Part shown: positions 1 to 9,409 of the stretch, in pieces | How the letters are laid out: each line of letters starts with the position of its first letter | Numbering within the stretch: the stretch's first letter is position 1 | Source: Chrysomallon squamiferum | Lineage: Eukaryota; Mollusca; Gastropoda; Neomphalida; Peltospiridae | Length of the DNA: 24,000 bases | NCBI GenBank assembly: GCA_012295275.1 | Contig: CM022669.1 | Span: 11,595,949 to 11,619,948, forward strand | Reading direction: 5' to 3' | Program-made: the position numbers and the translations under genes | The notes under the pieces: generated by a model | Told to the model about the DNA's origin: nothing | The model's input: the letters and a program-made list of their open reading frames with translations, nothing else | Database searches by the model: none

Positions 1-323
1 TATAATATTTTGTAGTATATATATATGTTCATATCCTACTAGTGTTTGTTATTCTGACTAGCAAATAATGAGCTGGCTAGTAGTTTTAAATATTCAACAA
101 TCATTTGGTGAATAAGTAAGTGTCTTGGAAGAAGAGTTGACAAGTAATTGGTTAGGTTATTACATATTTAGAACATTAGTGTAAAATACATGTAAGATGT
201 AACTGTTATATATCTAGAAAATATTTGGTATTTTAGAAAATCAGTGCATAACGTAACAGGCAGATATAACCTTTATGTACATGCTGTGTTCTTTACATTT
301 GTCATTTTTATTTTCTTCTTCAG

Positions 324-407
324 GAGATCTGATGGCAGCTAATAATGAAATCAAAGAAACAAAACTGATTCTGGAAAGGAAAGAAAATGAAATACAAACC
401 ATTAGAG
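324..407 (+). CDS. Coiled-coil exon, copy 1 of tandem duplication
   Basis: An 84-bp exon between TTCTTCAG and GTAAAATAA, phase 1 at both ends, coding 28 residues that begin (junction codon)-D-L-M-A-A-N-N and end Q-T-I-R. Counting the junction codon as residue 1, Leu3, Ile10, Leu17 and Ile24 are spaced exactly seven apart, which is a coiled-coil core. The other two frames hit stops early. It is identical to the exon at 1105-1188. The preceding exon lies outside the window. Confidence 0.8.
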
Positions 408-424
408 GTAAAATAATGACATTA

Positions 425-462
425 AAATAATAATAATAATAATAGTAATAAATAAATAAATA
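425..462. repeat. AAT/AAAT microsatellite
   Basis: Short AAT units followed by AAAT units just downstream of the first coiled-coil exon donor. The corresponding array in the second unit (about 1207-1290) is much longer. Confidence 0.9.
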
Positions 463-1104
463 CCTTCTTGATAATATTTAACTATCTTGTTCACTTCTTT
501 AAAAAATGTAAGGCTGCATATTTTGTGTGTTAACTTTATTGTGCTTTTTAAAATATTTTCTCAGGCAAAACTGATTTAAGTGAATAGTGTTGAATAAAAT
601 ACTTTTCAGTTTAAATAATACTTTTCAATTTAAATAATTAAATCTTTCAGGTAAGATGACATTTTTTATGTTGCAAATAGCTGTTATTCTCTTTAAGCTA
701 TCTGGTAAAATGTATCTAATAACTGACACAATATATAGACCACTATAATGGGTAACAGAATAGTGTGAAATATAACTCTATATGATATAATATTTTGTAG
801 TATATATATATGTTCATATCCTACTAGTGTTTGTTATTCTGACTAGCAAATAATGAGCTGGCTAGTTTTAAATATTCAACAATCATTTGGTGAATAAGTA
901 ATGTCTAGGAGGAAGGGTTGACAGGTAATTGGTTAGGTTATTACATATTTAGAACATTAGTGTAAAATACATGTAAGATGTAACTGTTATATATCTAGAA
1001 AATATTTGGTATTTTAGAAAATCAGTGCATAACGTAACAGGCAGATATAACCTTTATGTACATGCTGTGTTCTTTACATTTGTCATTTTTATTTTCTTCT
1101 TCAG

Positions 1105-1188
1105 GAGATCTGATGGCAGCTAATAATGAAATCAAAGAAACAAAACTGATTCTGGAAAGGAAAGAAAATGAAATACAAACCATTAGAG
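1105..1188 (+). CDS. Coiled-coil exon, copy 2 of tandem duplication
   Basis: All 84 bases match the exon at 324-407, with the same TTCTTCAG acceptor and GTAAAATAA donor. Because it is phase 1 at both ends and codes for exactly four heptads, using both copies lengthens the helix by 28 residues without shifting the heptad register. The flanking intron copies differ by scattered substitutions and small indels, so the duplication is recent but not identical throughout. A misassembled second haplotype could look the same. Confidence 0.8.
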
Positions 1189-1206
1189 GTAAAATAATGA
1201 CATTAA

Positions 1207-1212
1207 AATAAA

Positions 1213-1249
<37 letters not shown>

Positions 1250-1290
1250 GTAATAATAATAATAATTAAAAATTTATAAATAAATAAATA
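1207..1290. repeat. AAT/AAAT microsatellite, expanded copy
   Basis: AAT array with a few interruptions followed by AAAT units, starting about 20 bp after the second exon copy. It is the expanded counterpart of the array near 425-462. Confidence 0.9.
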
Positions 1291-1625
1291 AATACCTTCT
1301 TGATAATAATTAACTATCTTGTTCACTTCTTTAAAAAATGTAAGGCTGCATATTTTGTGTGTTAACTTTATTGTGCTTTTTTTTTATATTTTCTCTGGCA
1401 AAACTGATTTAAGTGAATAGTGTTGAATAAAATACTTTTCAATTTAAATAATTAAATCTTTCAGGCAAGATGACATTTTTTATGTTGCAATTAGCTGTTA
1501 TTCTCTTTAAACTATCTGGTAAAATGTATCTATAAACTGACCACTATAATGACCACTATAATAGACCACTATAATGGGTAACATTCACATATATGCAGAA
1601 TAGTGTGAAATATAACTCTATATGA

Positions 1626-1639
1626 TATAATATTTTGTA

Positions 1640-1681
<42 letters not shown>

Positions 1682-1715
1682 TACAAAATATTATATATAT
1701 ATATATATATATATA
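1626..1715. repeat. TA repeat with inverted-repeat arms
   Basis: TATAATATTTTGTA at 1626-1639 is the perfect inverted complement of TACAAAATATTATA at 1682-1695, separated by a TA run and followed by another TA run. The structure could extrude as a hairpin. It lies exactly at the right end of the tandem duplication. Confidence 0.85.
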
Positions 1716-1821
1716 TGAATAAAACTTTATAACCTTAACAAAAAAACAAATAAATAAATTATTACAAGATTTATCAGTAACTGATGTTAATTACTCTTAA
1801 CATTATTTAATTATTTTTAAG

Positions 1822-1893
1822 CTGACCTGACCAATACTCAGCATTTTTGCAGTCAGTTACAGATGACACAGAACACTTTGGTCCAGAACTTAG
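1822..1893 (+). CDS. Coiled-coil exon (24 codons)
   Basis: A 72-bp exon between TTATTTTTAAG and GTGAGAA, phase 1 at both ends. It starts D-L-T-N-T-Q after the junction codon, resembling the D-L-M start of the duplicated exons, and is Gln-rich with one Cys. The frame is open throughout and joins the exons on both sides. The start similarity hints at an older exon duplication, which is inference. Confidence 0.75.
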
Positions 1894-2334
1894 GTGAGAA
1901 AAATACAGAGAGGAAAACTGTATAATTATGTATCTTATTCAGATTTTCCTACTGCTTTTAGGAGAAATAGTTTTAGGGGTGAGTTCATCACCTTTTATAA
2001 CAGACATAGTTAAAAAACCATGAAGAAAATCTGAGTGAAAAGCTGTTGGTGTATTTTTTTTTTTATCAGCAGAAAGTGATCTTTTTAGCAACCTACTTGG
2101 TGACTTGGTAAATAGGAAAGTATATACTAGAGCAGAAATATGAACTGGTTAAATGAGGAAGTATCCCATGGATATGCTGAGGACAAAACCTGTAACTTAT
2201 CACACCTTAATTCCTCGTTTTAATCAGTTAAAAATAAATCCTAGTTATCAAAATTTCAGGAATGCAGAAAAGTGTTTTTGATTGTTGATGTTTTCTTTTT
2301 ATCCATGTCAGAAGTTCAGTTTTACTTATGACAG

Positions 2335-2493
2335 GTCAACAACAAACCAGTGAAAGAGAAATGAGAAGAATTTATGAGACACGTGAAATGGAAATGAGAA
2401 ATATTAAGAACAGACTGGAACATGAAAAGAGGAGGACTGAAAACTGTCAACTTCACATGTTAGACCTAACAAATCTAAACAAAAGGCTAGAAG
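2335..2493 (+). CDS. Coiled-coil exon (53 codons), the longest of the gene
   Basis: A 159-bp exon after the acceptor ACTTATGACAG, phase 1 in and out. It codes for a strongly charged helix (R-E-M-E-M-R-N-I-K and similar) ending with repeated Leu in L-D-L-T-N-L-N-K-R-L-E. The donor is GTTCAA, weaker than the others. If it were not used, the frame would run 8 codons further to TAA at 2517-2519 and end the protein early. The good phase match to the exon at 2938 favours splicing. Confidence 0.75.
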
Positions 2494-2805
2494 GTTCAAA
2501 TTTGAAATTTGTATTGTAAAACCCAAAGTTAATGTTGCTTCTTTTCGCTGTAATGCATCAGTGACCATAATCAGTCAAAACGCAAATATGAGTATTGGAT
2601 GGAATATACTCATTAATCTATTCTGCAAAATGAAAAACCCTTAAAGTCAAAACATTTCAGTAACTCAATTGAGTTTTAAAATGAAATGGAAAAGAATATT
2701 AACAATTACAGACACTATAAAGAAATTTTCCCTTTATGTTTTAATTTTTCATGTCATGTTTCATTTGTAAATGTTTAAATTACAAACCAATAAATAATAC
2801 TAATA

Positions 2806-2808
2806 CTG

Positions 2809-2872
<64 letters not shown>
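2806..2872. repeat. AAT microsatellite
   Basis: About 20 uninterrupted AAT units in the intron, ending about 65 bp before the exon at 2938. Confidence 0.95.
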
Positions 2873-2937
2873 TAATTATGAATATTAATTGACACAAATT
2901 TGCTTTTTCAACTGATATAAATTAACATTCTTTGTAG

Positions 2938-3039
2938 ATGAGTTGAGGAGGGCCAATGAAATAATAGACTATAATTCTGAATTGCCAAATGGAAGAAGAA
3001 GTCGAAAAGATCTGATGTCTGAAATTATATCATTAAGAC
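2938..3039 (+). CDS. Coiled-coil exon (34 codons) with Pro-Asn-Gly break
   Basis: A 102-bp exon between TTCTTTGTAG and the consensus donor GTGAGT, phase 1 in and out. It codes D-E-L-R-R-A-N-E-I-I-D, then a helix-breaking L-P-N-G-R-R-S-R-K stretch that is a likely hinge, then a new helix D-L-M-S-E-I-I-S-L-R. A long AAT array lies about 70 bp upstream of its acceptor. Confidence 0.78.
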
Positions 3040-3822
3040 GTGAGTATTAGTTAAACCACATAACAATATATCCTTTTCCATTAGAAATACCCTGTCAGTC
3101 TTTATTATTTTTATTAGCTATAAAAAGGACCACAAATTGTTTGAAAAGACCTTTTCTACATAGAGAATTCAAGATGGAGTAAACTTTAGCTGTACGTCAT
3201 AGTAACTCTTCATTTCTCTATTCCTGTGTCCCATCATCACTTTTGCACCCAGTTAACAATGCTGGAGAACTTGGATATCAGGACAGCGTGTTGTACTTTC
3301 AGATTGGCTTATTGTATATTTAGGCTAGCATATTACACAGTTAGATTGCAGAGTGAAATTACACAGTGTTGGTTTTTTTTATTTTCTGACTTCTGTTACG
3401 ATTTAAAAATGGTCAGACTCCAAAAAGTTATATCTCATCTGAAAAATGTGACATATTAGTATGATTCAGTATGAAATATAAAAATAACCCCAGTCCACAG
3501 CAGTATAAAACAAGCTATATGGACAATTTCATGAGTTATTTGAAAGAAAAAAAAATATAAATAAAATAAATAATTATGATTATGATGATGATGATAACAT
3601 TATTAATAATCTTTACTAAAACAGTCATAGGTCCTGTACAAACAGAGATAGGTAACCCATTAAGCTGTGAATCAGTTACAACTGACATTTAGATTAATGA
3701 ACAATCTTATTTTAACAAACACAAATTTATACAATAATTTTACATAAAGCTGGTGCTTTCTATAAAATGAAGGAAATAGGTCTAAGATTTTTATTTTATT
3801 ATCTTTTCTGTATTATTTGCAG

Positions 3823-3864
3823 GAGAATGTAATGAGTTGAAAAAGGAAAACACATCTCTGAGAA
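3823..3864 (+). CDS. Coiled-coil micro-exon (14 codons, two heptads)
   Basis: A 42-bp exon between TATTTGCAG and the perfect donor GTAAGT, phase 1 in and out, coding E-C-N-E-L-K-K-E-N-T-S-L-R after the junction codon. The 14-residue length equals two heptads. It continues the helix of the preceding exon and was found by phase and codon logic, being too short to stand out as an open frame. Confidence 0.75.
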
Positions 3865-4392
3865 GTAAGTTTTTGTTAACAACAGTAACATTCATTATCA
3901 GTTTCATAATTATATATATACTGAATTTGTTTTTCTTTATTTTAAATTTTGTTAATCAAGAAAAGATAATTTTTAAGTTTCATATTGATGTAAGTTATTT
4001 ATCTTGGTTTAGTTTAGTTTTTCATTTAATTCGTAAATCTGAGATTAGTTTCATTATCATTTAGGTTAGTTTTAGATTCATGATAGTTTTATAACTAGCA
4101 CGGTGATATAGGTTCAGGTTTAGATTAACCAAATACCAATGCTATCATATCTTCATTTAATTGTAATGTAGAATAATTTCACCAAAGTTTAATCAGTTTG
4201 GTTTTGTGTTAATTTCACTCTGATTTAATTTCAGGATCAGAATTTAACTAACAGGGCCAATATTATTTAGTTTTAATATTAAAATTAGGGTCAGATTATG
4301 TATGGGTTAAATATTATGTCTATTTTATAGTTAGGGCTGTGTCGAAACAAGTAGTCCCTGTATCTACATTTAGATGCAAGAATGGTTATATA

Positions 4393-4395
<3 letters not shown>

Positions 4396-4426
<31 letters not shown>

Positions 4427-4433
4427 TGATTTG

Positions 4434-4500
<67 letters not shown>
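4396..4500. repeat. Poly-T followed by ATT microsatellite
   Basis: About 25 T, then a short unique stretch, then about 20 ATT units, ending about 70 bp before the last coding exon. A stretch reading AAATCTGATTTG(T/C)TTTATT occurs on both sides of the ATT array (near 4422 and 4542), so the acceptor region itself has been partly duplicated. Confidence 0.9.
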
Positions 4501-4502
<2 letters not shown>

Positions 4503-4569
4503 TGGGTGTTTTGTGGGTTTTTCAAAAATTATTATTATTTTTAAATCTGATTTGCTTTATTTTTTTTAG

Positions 4570-4643
4570 AACATCTCCACAGTTCCTTTGATGAGAGTAT
4601 CACAGAGAAGGACTTTGGATGTCATAATTTAGACCTTAACTGA
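4570..4643 (+). CDS. Last coding exon of the coiled-coil gene
   Basis: The coding part starts after TTTATTTTTTTTAG and reads K(junction)-H-L-H-S-S-F-D-E-S-I-T-E-K-D-F-G-C-H-N-L-D-L-N, then TGA. It is phase 1 like the other exons. The tail is polar and acidic, not helical, with one Cys. No longer frame continues past TGA. Confidence 0.75.
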
Positions 4644-5230
4644 ACATTCAAAATAACTCCTCATACTATTTTCAGATTGACATATCATTTTGTGCAACAA
4701 TTAACATAATATCTATCAGGACACACTATATTTAGACTTATTTTTACATTATAATATTGTATACCTGCTAGAAGTATTTGTGTCATTATAAATTAACTAA
4801 TGACTGTTCCAAATGATTGTAAAAGGTAAAGGATGCAATTTTCAGATTTAAATATCTTTATTCAAAATATGTTATCAAAATATGTTACCAAAATTGTGAT
4901 GACATAAAATATCATTTTTTTGATGGTATTCAAGTAGCAAAACATCTCTATTCTTTTTAGGTATGTATAGTGGACTTTGGTCATGCAAATGTTGCTAATA
5001 CTTTGTCTTTTAACAGAAAGTGAAAGCAATATGCATCTAAAGGTTAACTGTTTTTCCAATAAAAATGATGACATAAAGGAGACTAGATAGTTCCTGAAGA
5101 TAAATCTGAGCCTTGCATTTTGTTAAGTTAGCAGGCTATGCAACATGATATCACACTTTAAAGCTTACCTTCTGTAGGATTGTCTAAAAAAAAATTGAAT
5201 TAAATAAAAATCACATGTAATGTCAAGCTT
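4644..5230 (+). other. Probable 3' UTR of the coiled-coil gene
   Basis: This follows the TGA stop and has no supported coding frame on either strand. Two AATAAA hexamers, at 5058-5063 and 5203-5208, are candidate polyadenylation signals on the plus strand. The true transcript end cannot be decided from sequence alone. Confidence 0.4.
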
Positions 5231-6343
5231 TCCTTAAATGATATCCCATTGATTTTCTTTGACATATAACAGGTCTTAAGCTATTCAGTTGCAATGAAAC
5301 ACAGTTGAAAATACATAACAATCAAAGCTTTTCTCTCAAATGATGAATATTATTATATATGAATTAAAATATTGCACATTCCTGAATATTTACTACATAG
5401 CATGTGTTTGAAATTTTTCCATAATAACTTATTCCTGAGGATCTGATATACTGCATGTTCTGCATGTAAACATATTCATAAATTTTCAGCATTTCTTCTC
5501 AAAGTATTTTAATACAAAATCCTTACAACTGAAAAATAACTTGGAGCAAAAAATTAACAAAATTTAATATATAAATAAATAAAAATAAATGTAAATGACA
5601 CTATATATTGGGACTGCATTAATGAGAAATGCTGGTATGAAATATATATACTTTGTTAAACAGGTATAAAGAACCTCTCTTATAATCACAATTTATTTTT
5701 TTGGCAATTTTTACACTGCTTTTATTAAAACAATTTATTGTAATTTTTTATTTACTGTGCTTCAAACTTCTTTTAATGAACTCTGCTGGCAATTTGTATA
5801 ACAATTTTTGTTATACTTTACAATATATAATTATGTAATATATTTTAAAATACTTTGAACATAGTTTCTGTGGTAAAATCATTTGCTAGGATATGTATTA
5901 TTAGAAATGTTTGTTTTTTTCTATTTTATAATGTATATTATTGGTTGGCAACTGTTATGAAGGGGACTTCACTAACAAAACTCGCATTTATTTTAGTTCA
6001 CTTACATGTTTATCCATTACATAATTAATTATTATACATATTAATGTTTACAAATTTTATGATTTAGTGCATTTCTCAGTGAAAATAACAATATTTTACT
6101 GTTAATTAGAAGTGTGTTTTTATGTTGGGTTTATTGGGTTTACACTGAATGTTACCATTCTTACAAAGAAAAATAGTAATAAAAATACTTGTAATGTTAT
6201 TCAGTTAAGTCCAAGAACTTTATTTGTTGACAATAATGTCTGGCGATTTGAGGCTTCATTTATACATCCACTATATCATGTGGGAGATCAGTATGATGCA
6301 GGTATGTCTTGCAGCCATGCATATTGCATGAGAGGAGTAACTT

Positions 6344-6427
6344 GTGTAAACCAGTGAACACTAAACTAGTGTTGTTAACCGGTTCAGCAAACTGTTGAAA
6401 GAGTTCCTGCGAACTAGTGTAAACCAG
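6344..6427. repeat. Direct repeat bracketing a hairpin-rich patch
   Basis: GTGTAAACCAG occurs at 6344-6354 and again at 6417-6427. Between them lie a 7-bp stem with a 3-base loop (AACACTA-AAC-TAGTGTT) and the palindrome AACCGGTT. The composition is richer in GC than the surroundings. It may be a fragment of a short interspersed or MITE-like repeat, but no complete terminal repeats with target duplication were found. Confidence 0.45.
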
Positions 6428-7658
6428 CTGAATCTCAGCACTGCATTGCTGCCAATTTAAAAATAATTAAGAGAACTAACGTGTAGTTGCTTCTTTCTTC
6501 TGTATGTCAATTTGCATGCTGTAAGCCATGTTATTGTAAATCAGAAAAGTGTTTTTTAAAATGATTCTGTAAATTACATTTTTGTGAGCGGTTAATGTAA
6601 GTAAAGTAACAAACCTAAATAATTATATATTTGTGTTTGGTATAAATGTAAGTAAAATAATTTATCTCTTAAATTCTGCTTCAGCAGTCTTCCTTTTGTG
6701 CCATGGTTTCCTATCAAGTCATTTTGAACTGAGCCATCTGTGTTATTGAATGTGGTCAAAATATCTCAGTAATCTTCTAAAACAAATATTTCATGCTTCA
6801 TTATTAATCACTGGTGGCATCTTTGCAGTACATGTGAGAGAGAGGAATGTCTGTGCATGTGCGTGTGTGTGTGTGTGTTATGTACACAAAAACGACAATT
6901 AAAATACCTCCGTAGAAAAAGAAAATGTGGATGGTTCTGATTTATAGAAATGTTGATTAACAATATGCCCAAATTATTAATTAGCAACAGAAACTGTGTT
7001 GCTTAACAGGTTTTTTGTAAAGACCTTCAGTTCCTAATCTATATTTTTGTAATTAAAACATCTGGGAATTGCCACTTATTTCAGATAAAACAAGATTCTA
7101 AATTTTAAAAGTTTTCCTTTTTTTCCTTTGATTTTTCACATTGTACTTTGGTTGATACTTTGTTTTGCAATCTAATTTGGGGATATAATCATAAGGAATA
7201 AAATTTGGGCCTAAAACCTAAAACTGATTTTAAAGCACTTCTTAATAACAGCAGAATCGACACAGTTATTATTATACACTTCAGCAGAATTTGTCAGCCC
7301 AAGGTGACAAAACTCTCAAGAACTGACTGAAAGTTCTTCATGTAAACTACTAGTTTCAGTGAGAATGAAATGAATGTAATTCTCCAATTTTACTTTTCTG
7401 CTGAAAACAGATAATACTCAATTCTGTATCTGTAGAAAAAAAAAAAAAAAGTGTTCAAAATTCACAGAAATGTCTTTTTCTAATAATTTTTTATCACCAA
7501 CTTTTGACAAACACTCTTGAAAACATCAACTGAAAATAACTGACCCACGACAAGGAAGTGCAACAAAGATGAAAATACGTATCAGCAGCCAATAGTAATA
7601 AAAACATCAGTAAAACGTTCTTTCACATCTTAAATTTTAAAAGACATATCACAACATA

Positions 7659-7659
<1 letters not shown>

Positions 7660-7714
<55 letters not shown>

Positions 7715-7730
7715 ATACATATATATATAT
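7660..7730. repeat. TG microsatellite followed by TACA/TA tract
   Basis: About 26 TG units run directly into TACATACA and TA units. Confidence 0.95.
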
Positions 7731-8217
7731 ATTTTTTGACAATATCTTATCTCTTTTCATGTTTAACTAACTAAATGTCATAGCACTTTTTTAAGTAAAA
7801 TAAAAACTCCTGTTTTAATAACAATTTTAACTACTTAAACATTTAACAAAGTGTTTAACACTGTCTGAAATGAAATACAGATAGAGATTATATTTCTGAC
7901 AGTACGGGAATCCAAGCATTAAGAATATTAACGTTTTGAAGCGTTTTATATTCATGTCAAAACGGGTGTATATCCATTAGAGTTATCGTTACTGATGATA
8001 TTACATCAAAATAATAAATGAGTTCTGAAAAAGCAGAAATATGACGAAGATATAAAAAATTTAGTATTTTATTATTTTCTTTCCTTTTTCTTAAAAGTAA
8101 TGAAACGGTTAATTAAAGGAAAGCTTTATTTTGAATTATCCTTAGACATATAATATATTACGTTTATTCTTTTATTTATTTGTTTTGTTTTATTTAAAAA
8201 ATTTTTTTTTTACAAAA

Positions 8218-8298
8218 ATACGCGCTCAGTTTTCTTTTTGTGTCGCCAGTGGTGACGTCACATAGAAACGCGTGCCATCTTTTGATTGTCACTCGAAA
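8218..8298 (+). promoter_or_regulatory. Candidate promoter patch with CRE and YY1-like site
   Basis: In otherwise CpG-poor AT-rich DNA this short patch has several CpGs: CGCGC at 8221, CGCC at 8244, a perfect palindromic CRE TGACGTCA at 8253-8260, ACGCGT at 8268-8273, and GCCATCTT at 8274-8281 (the complement of the YY1 core AAGATGGC). No clear TATA box is present. CRE and YY1 sites are well known in TATA-less animal promoters. The direction is uncertain and could be bidirectional. Plus is preferred because an ATG and a consensus donor follow. Confidence 0.45.
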
Positions 8299-8330
8299 AT
8301 GAACTATTTTCAAGTTCAGTTATTTTACCT
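8299..8330 (+). CDS. Candidate first coding exon (11 codons started)
   Basis: ATG at 8299 directly after the promoter-like patch opens a frame M-N-Y-F-Q-V-Q-L-F-Y and meets the donor CT|GTAAGT at 8331, phase 2. A 36-bp open stretch at 8856-8891 (acceptor ATTAG, donor AG|GTAATA, phase 2 in and out) would continue the frame, but a convincing third exon was not found. The protein is not recognised. This could be a chance donor after a promoter-like patch, or a 5' UTR exon. Confidence 0.25.
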
Positions 8331-8681
8331 GTAAGTATAAAATCATATAATATGAACTTCGAATTATCTTTACTAAAGAGCACATTTTTCATATAGGCTA
8401 CCTAAAAAATATACTTTGTTAATTAAGTATCATCTACTCTAGTTACAAAGCAGTATAGATACGTAACTGAAGTGAATAATAACGTCATATGCGGTATCTT
8501 TAACATATCAGTTCGTGAACCTTCTAGAGTAATTTACGTTAACTATTTACAAATTACAATTCAGAAATTCTGTCATACAAAATTTCAAAATATCATTACT
8601 GTAAAATATTATCTCAAGATGATTTACATATCAATTGTACCTAGTAAGAAGTCCGAAACTCTCTGTGACCTTGCAGACAAT

Positions 8682-8683
<2 letters not shown>

Positions 8684-8722
<39 letters not shown>
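8684..8722. repeat. Poly-A run
   Basis: About 39 uninterrupted A after ATGGT. It has no matching 3' end of a recognisable retroposon upstream. Open frames across it read as poly-lysine and are artefacts. Confidence 0.95.
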
Positions 8723-8723
<1 letters not shown>

Positions 8724-9409
8724 ATTCTGTTGCTGGATCAAATTATTATGCCACAATGTTTCCTGCAAGGAATTCAGCATAATTTTGTGTTCTCAGTTTA
8801 ATTCTATAAATAAAAGATTGAAAAAGGAAATAATTTTATAACTTACCAACATTAGACATGGCAACCATTTTGTCTCAGCTGTCATAATGAGGTAATATCA
8901 TTTTTTTTTTATTTTTATTTTTTTTAACAAAACATTATATTAGTTTTAATGACTTCAACTAATATTAATGATTTTCTTTTATCTTCTCCTAATCTTTAAT
9001 ATTTTATTTCATGCAAATCCTAAACAGGTGAGGAACAGGAAATTTCAACTTCCTTGATTAATTGCTTCCTTCATGTGAATACAGCTCTGATAATATAAGT
9101 ATTTAATGATATCACTTCTGATTTATTCATGTCGTTATCAGTTGTCTTCTATTATTATTTTTTTATATAATCTAAGATCTAAAAATGTGCTTTTTGCTTT
9201 CACTATTATTTTTTCAACAAGACAAAATATAATATATTTACACACAGTCTCCTTAGTTAACATGTCTAAGCAATCAGTGATTTCATGCCTCTTAATTTTC
9301 AAACCAGAAGGATGTTCTTTATAATTATTTCTATTGGTGAGTACACATTTATGATATAATATATTTCTCCTGTTAAAATGCTGAATTCTACACATTAATT
9401 TATTTCCAT

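Larger units (their letters stand above)
1..1625. repeat. Tandem segmental duplication carrying an exon (two units)
   Basis: The first bases of the window recur at 786, and the whole stretch up to about 785 repeats as 786-1625 with scattered substitutions and indels. The start motif TATAATATTTTGTAG appears a third time at 1626, where the match then dissolves into TA repeats. Unit 2 is longer because of an expanded AAT array (about 1207-1260) and a GACCACTATAAT motif present as about three copies (near 1538-1577) instead of one. Unit 1 has an extra 18-19 bp duplication near 605-625. The array may continue left of the window. Confidence 0.92.
324..4643 (+). other. Coiled-coil protein gene, 3' part (seven coding exons, 5' end outside window)
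   Basis: Seven exons (324-407, 1105-1188, 1822-1893, 2335-2493, 2938-3039, 3823-3864, 4570-4643) join in one open frame giving about 204 C-terminal residues and a TGA stop. All have AG acceptors and GT donors, and every junction is phase 1, so any internal exon could be skipped or duplicated in frame. The protein is rich in Glu, Lys, Arg, Gln and Asn with spaced Leu/Ile, typical of a long alpha-helical coiled coil. The helix is interrupted by a Pro-Asn-Gly segment in the fifth exon and ends in a short polar tail with one Cys. No enzymatic motif, signal peptide or membrane segment is seen in these exons. I do not recognise the family; centrosomal, ciliary or Golgi coiled-coil proteins are possibilities only. 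Exon chaining is by eye and is strongly supported by the shared frame and phase. Confidence 0.8.
5231..8217. other. Intergenic AT-rich DNA
   Basis: No coding exon is supported on either strand. It contains short TG runs near 6862-6878, a 53-bp TG array at 7660-7712, a short poly-A at about 7436-7450, and a locally GC-richer hairpin patch near 6220-6450. An 81-codon open frame at 6112-6357 has no recognisable domain and a low-complexity start. Confidence 0.6.

Noticed and set aside
3226-3459. 77-codon plus frame with repeated F-R-L-A-Y units
   Set aside because: It lies in the intron between two solid exons, has no matching splice phase, and the repetition comes from a short local duplication.
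4339-4569. 76-codon plus frame
   Set aside because: Mostly poly-Phe and poly-Ile translated from the poly-T and ATT arrays.
4862-5074. 70-codon minus frame
   Set aside because: Inside the probable 3' UTR, with no domain and AT-driven composition.
6112-6357. 81-codon plus frame
   Set aside because: No recognisable domain or splice support; kept only as part of the unusual patch.
8472-8841. Two plus frames containing poly-Lys
   Set aside because: Both exist only because of the 39-base A run.
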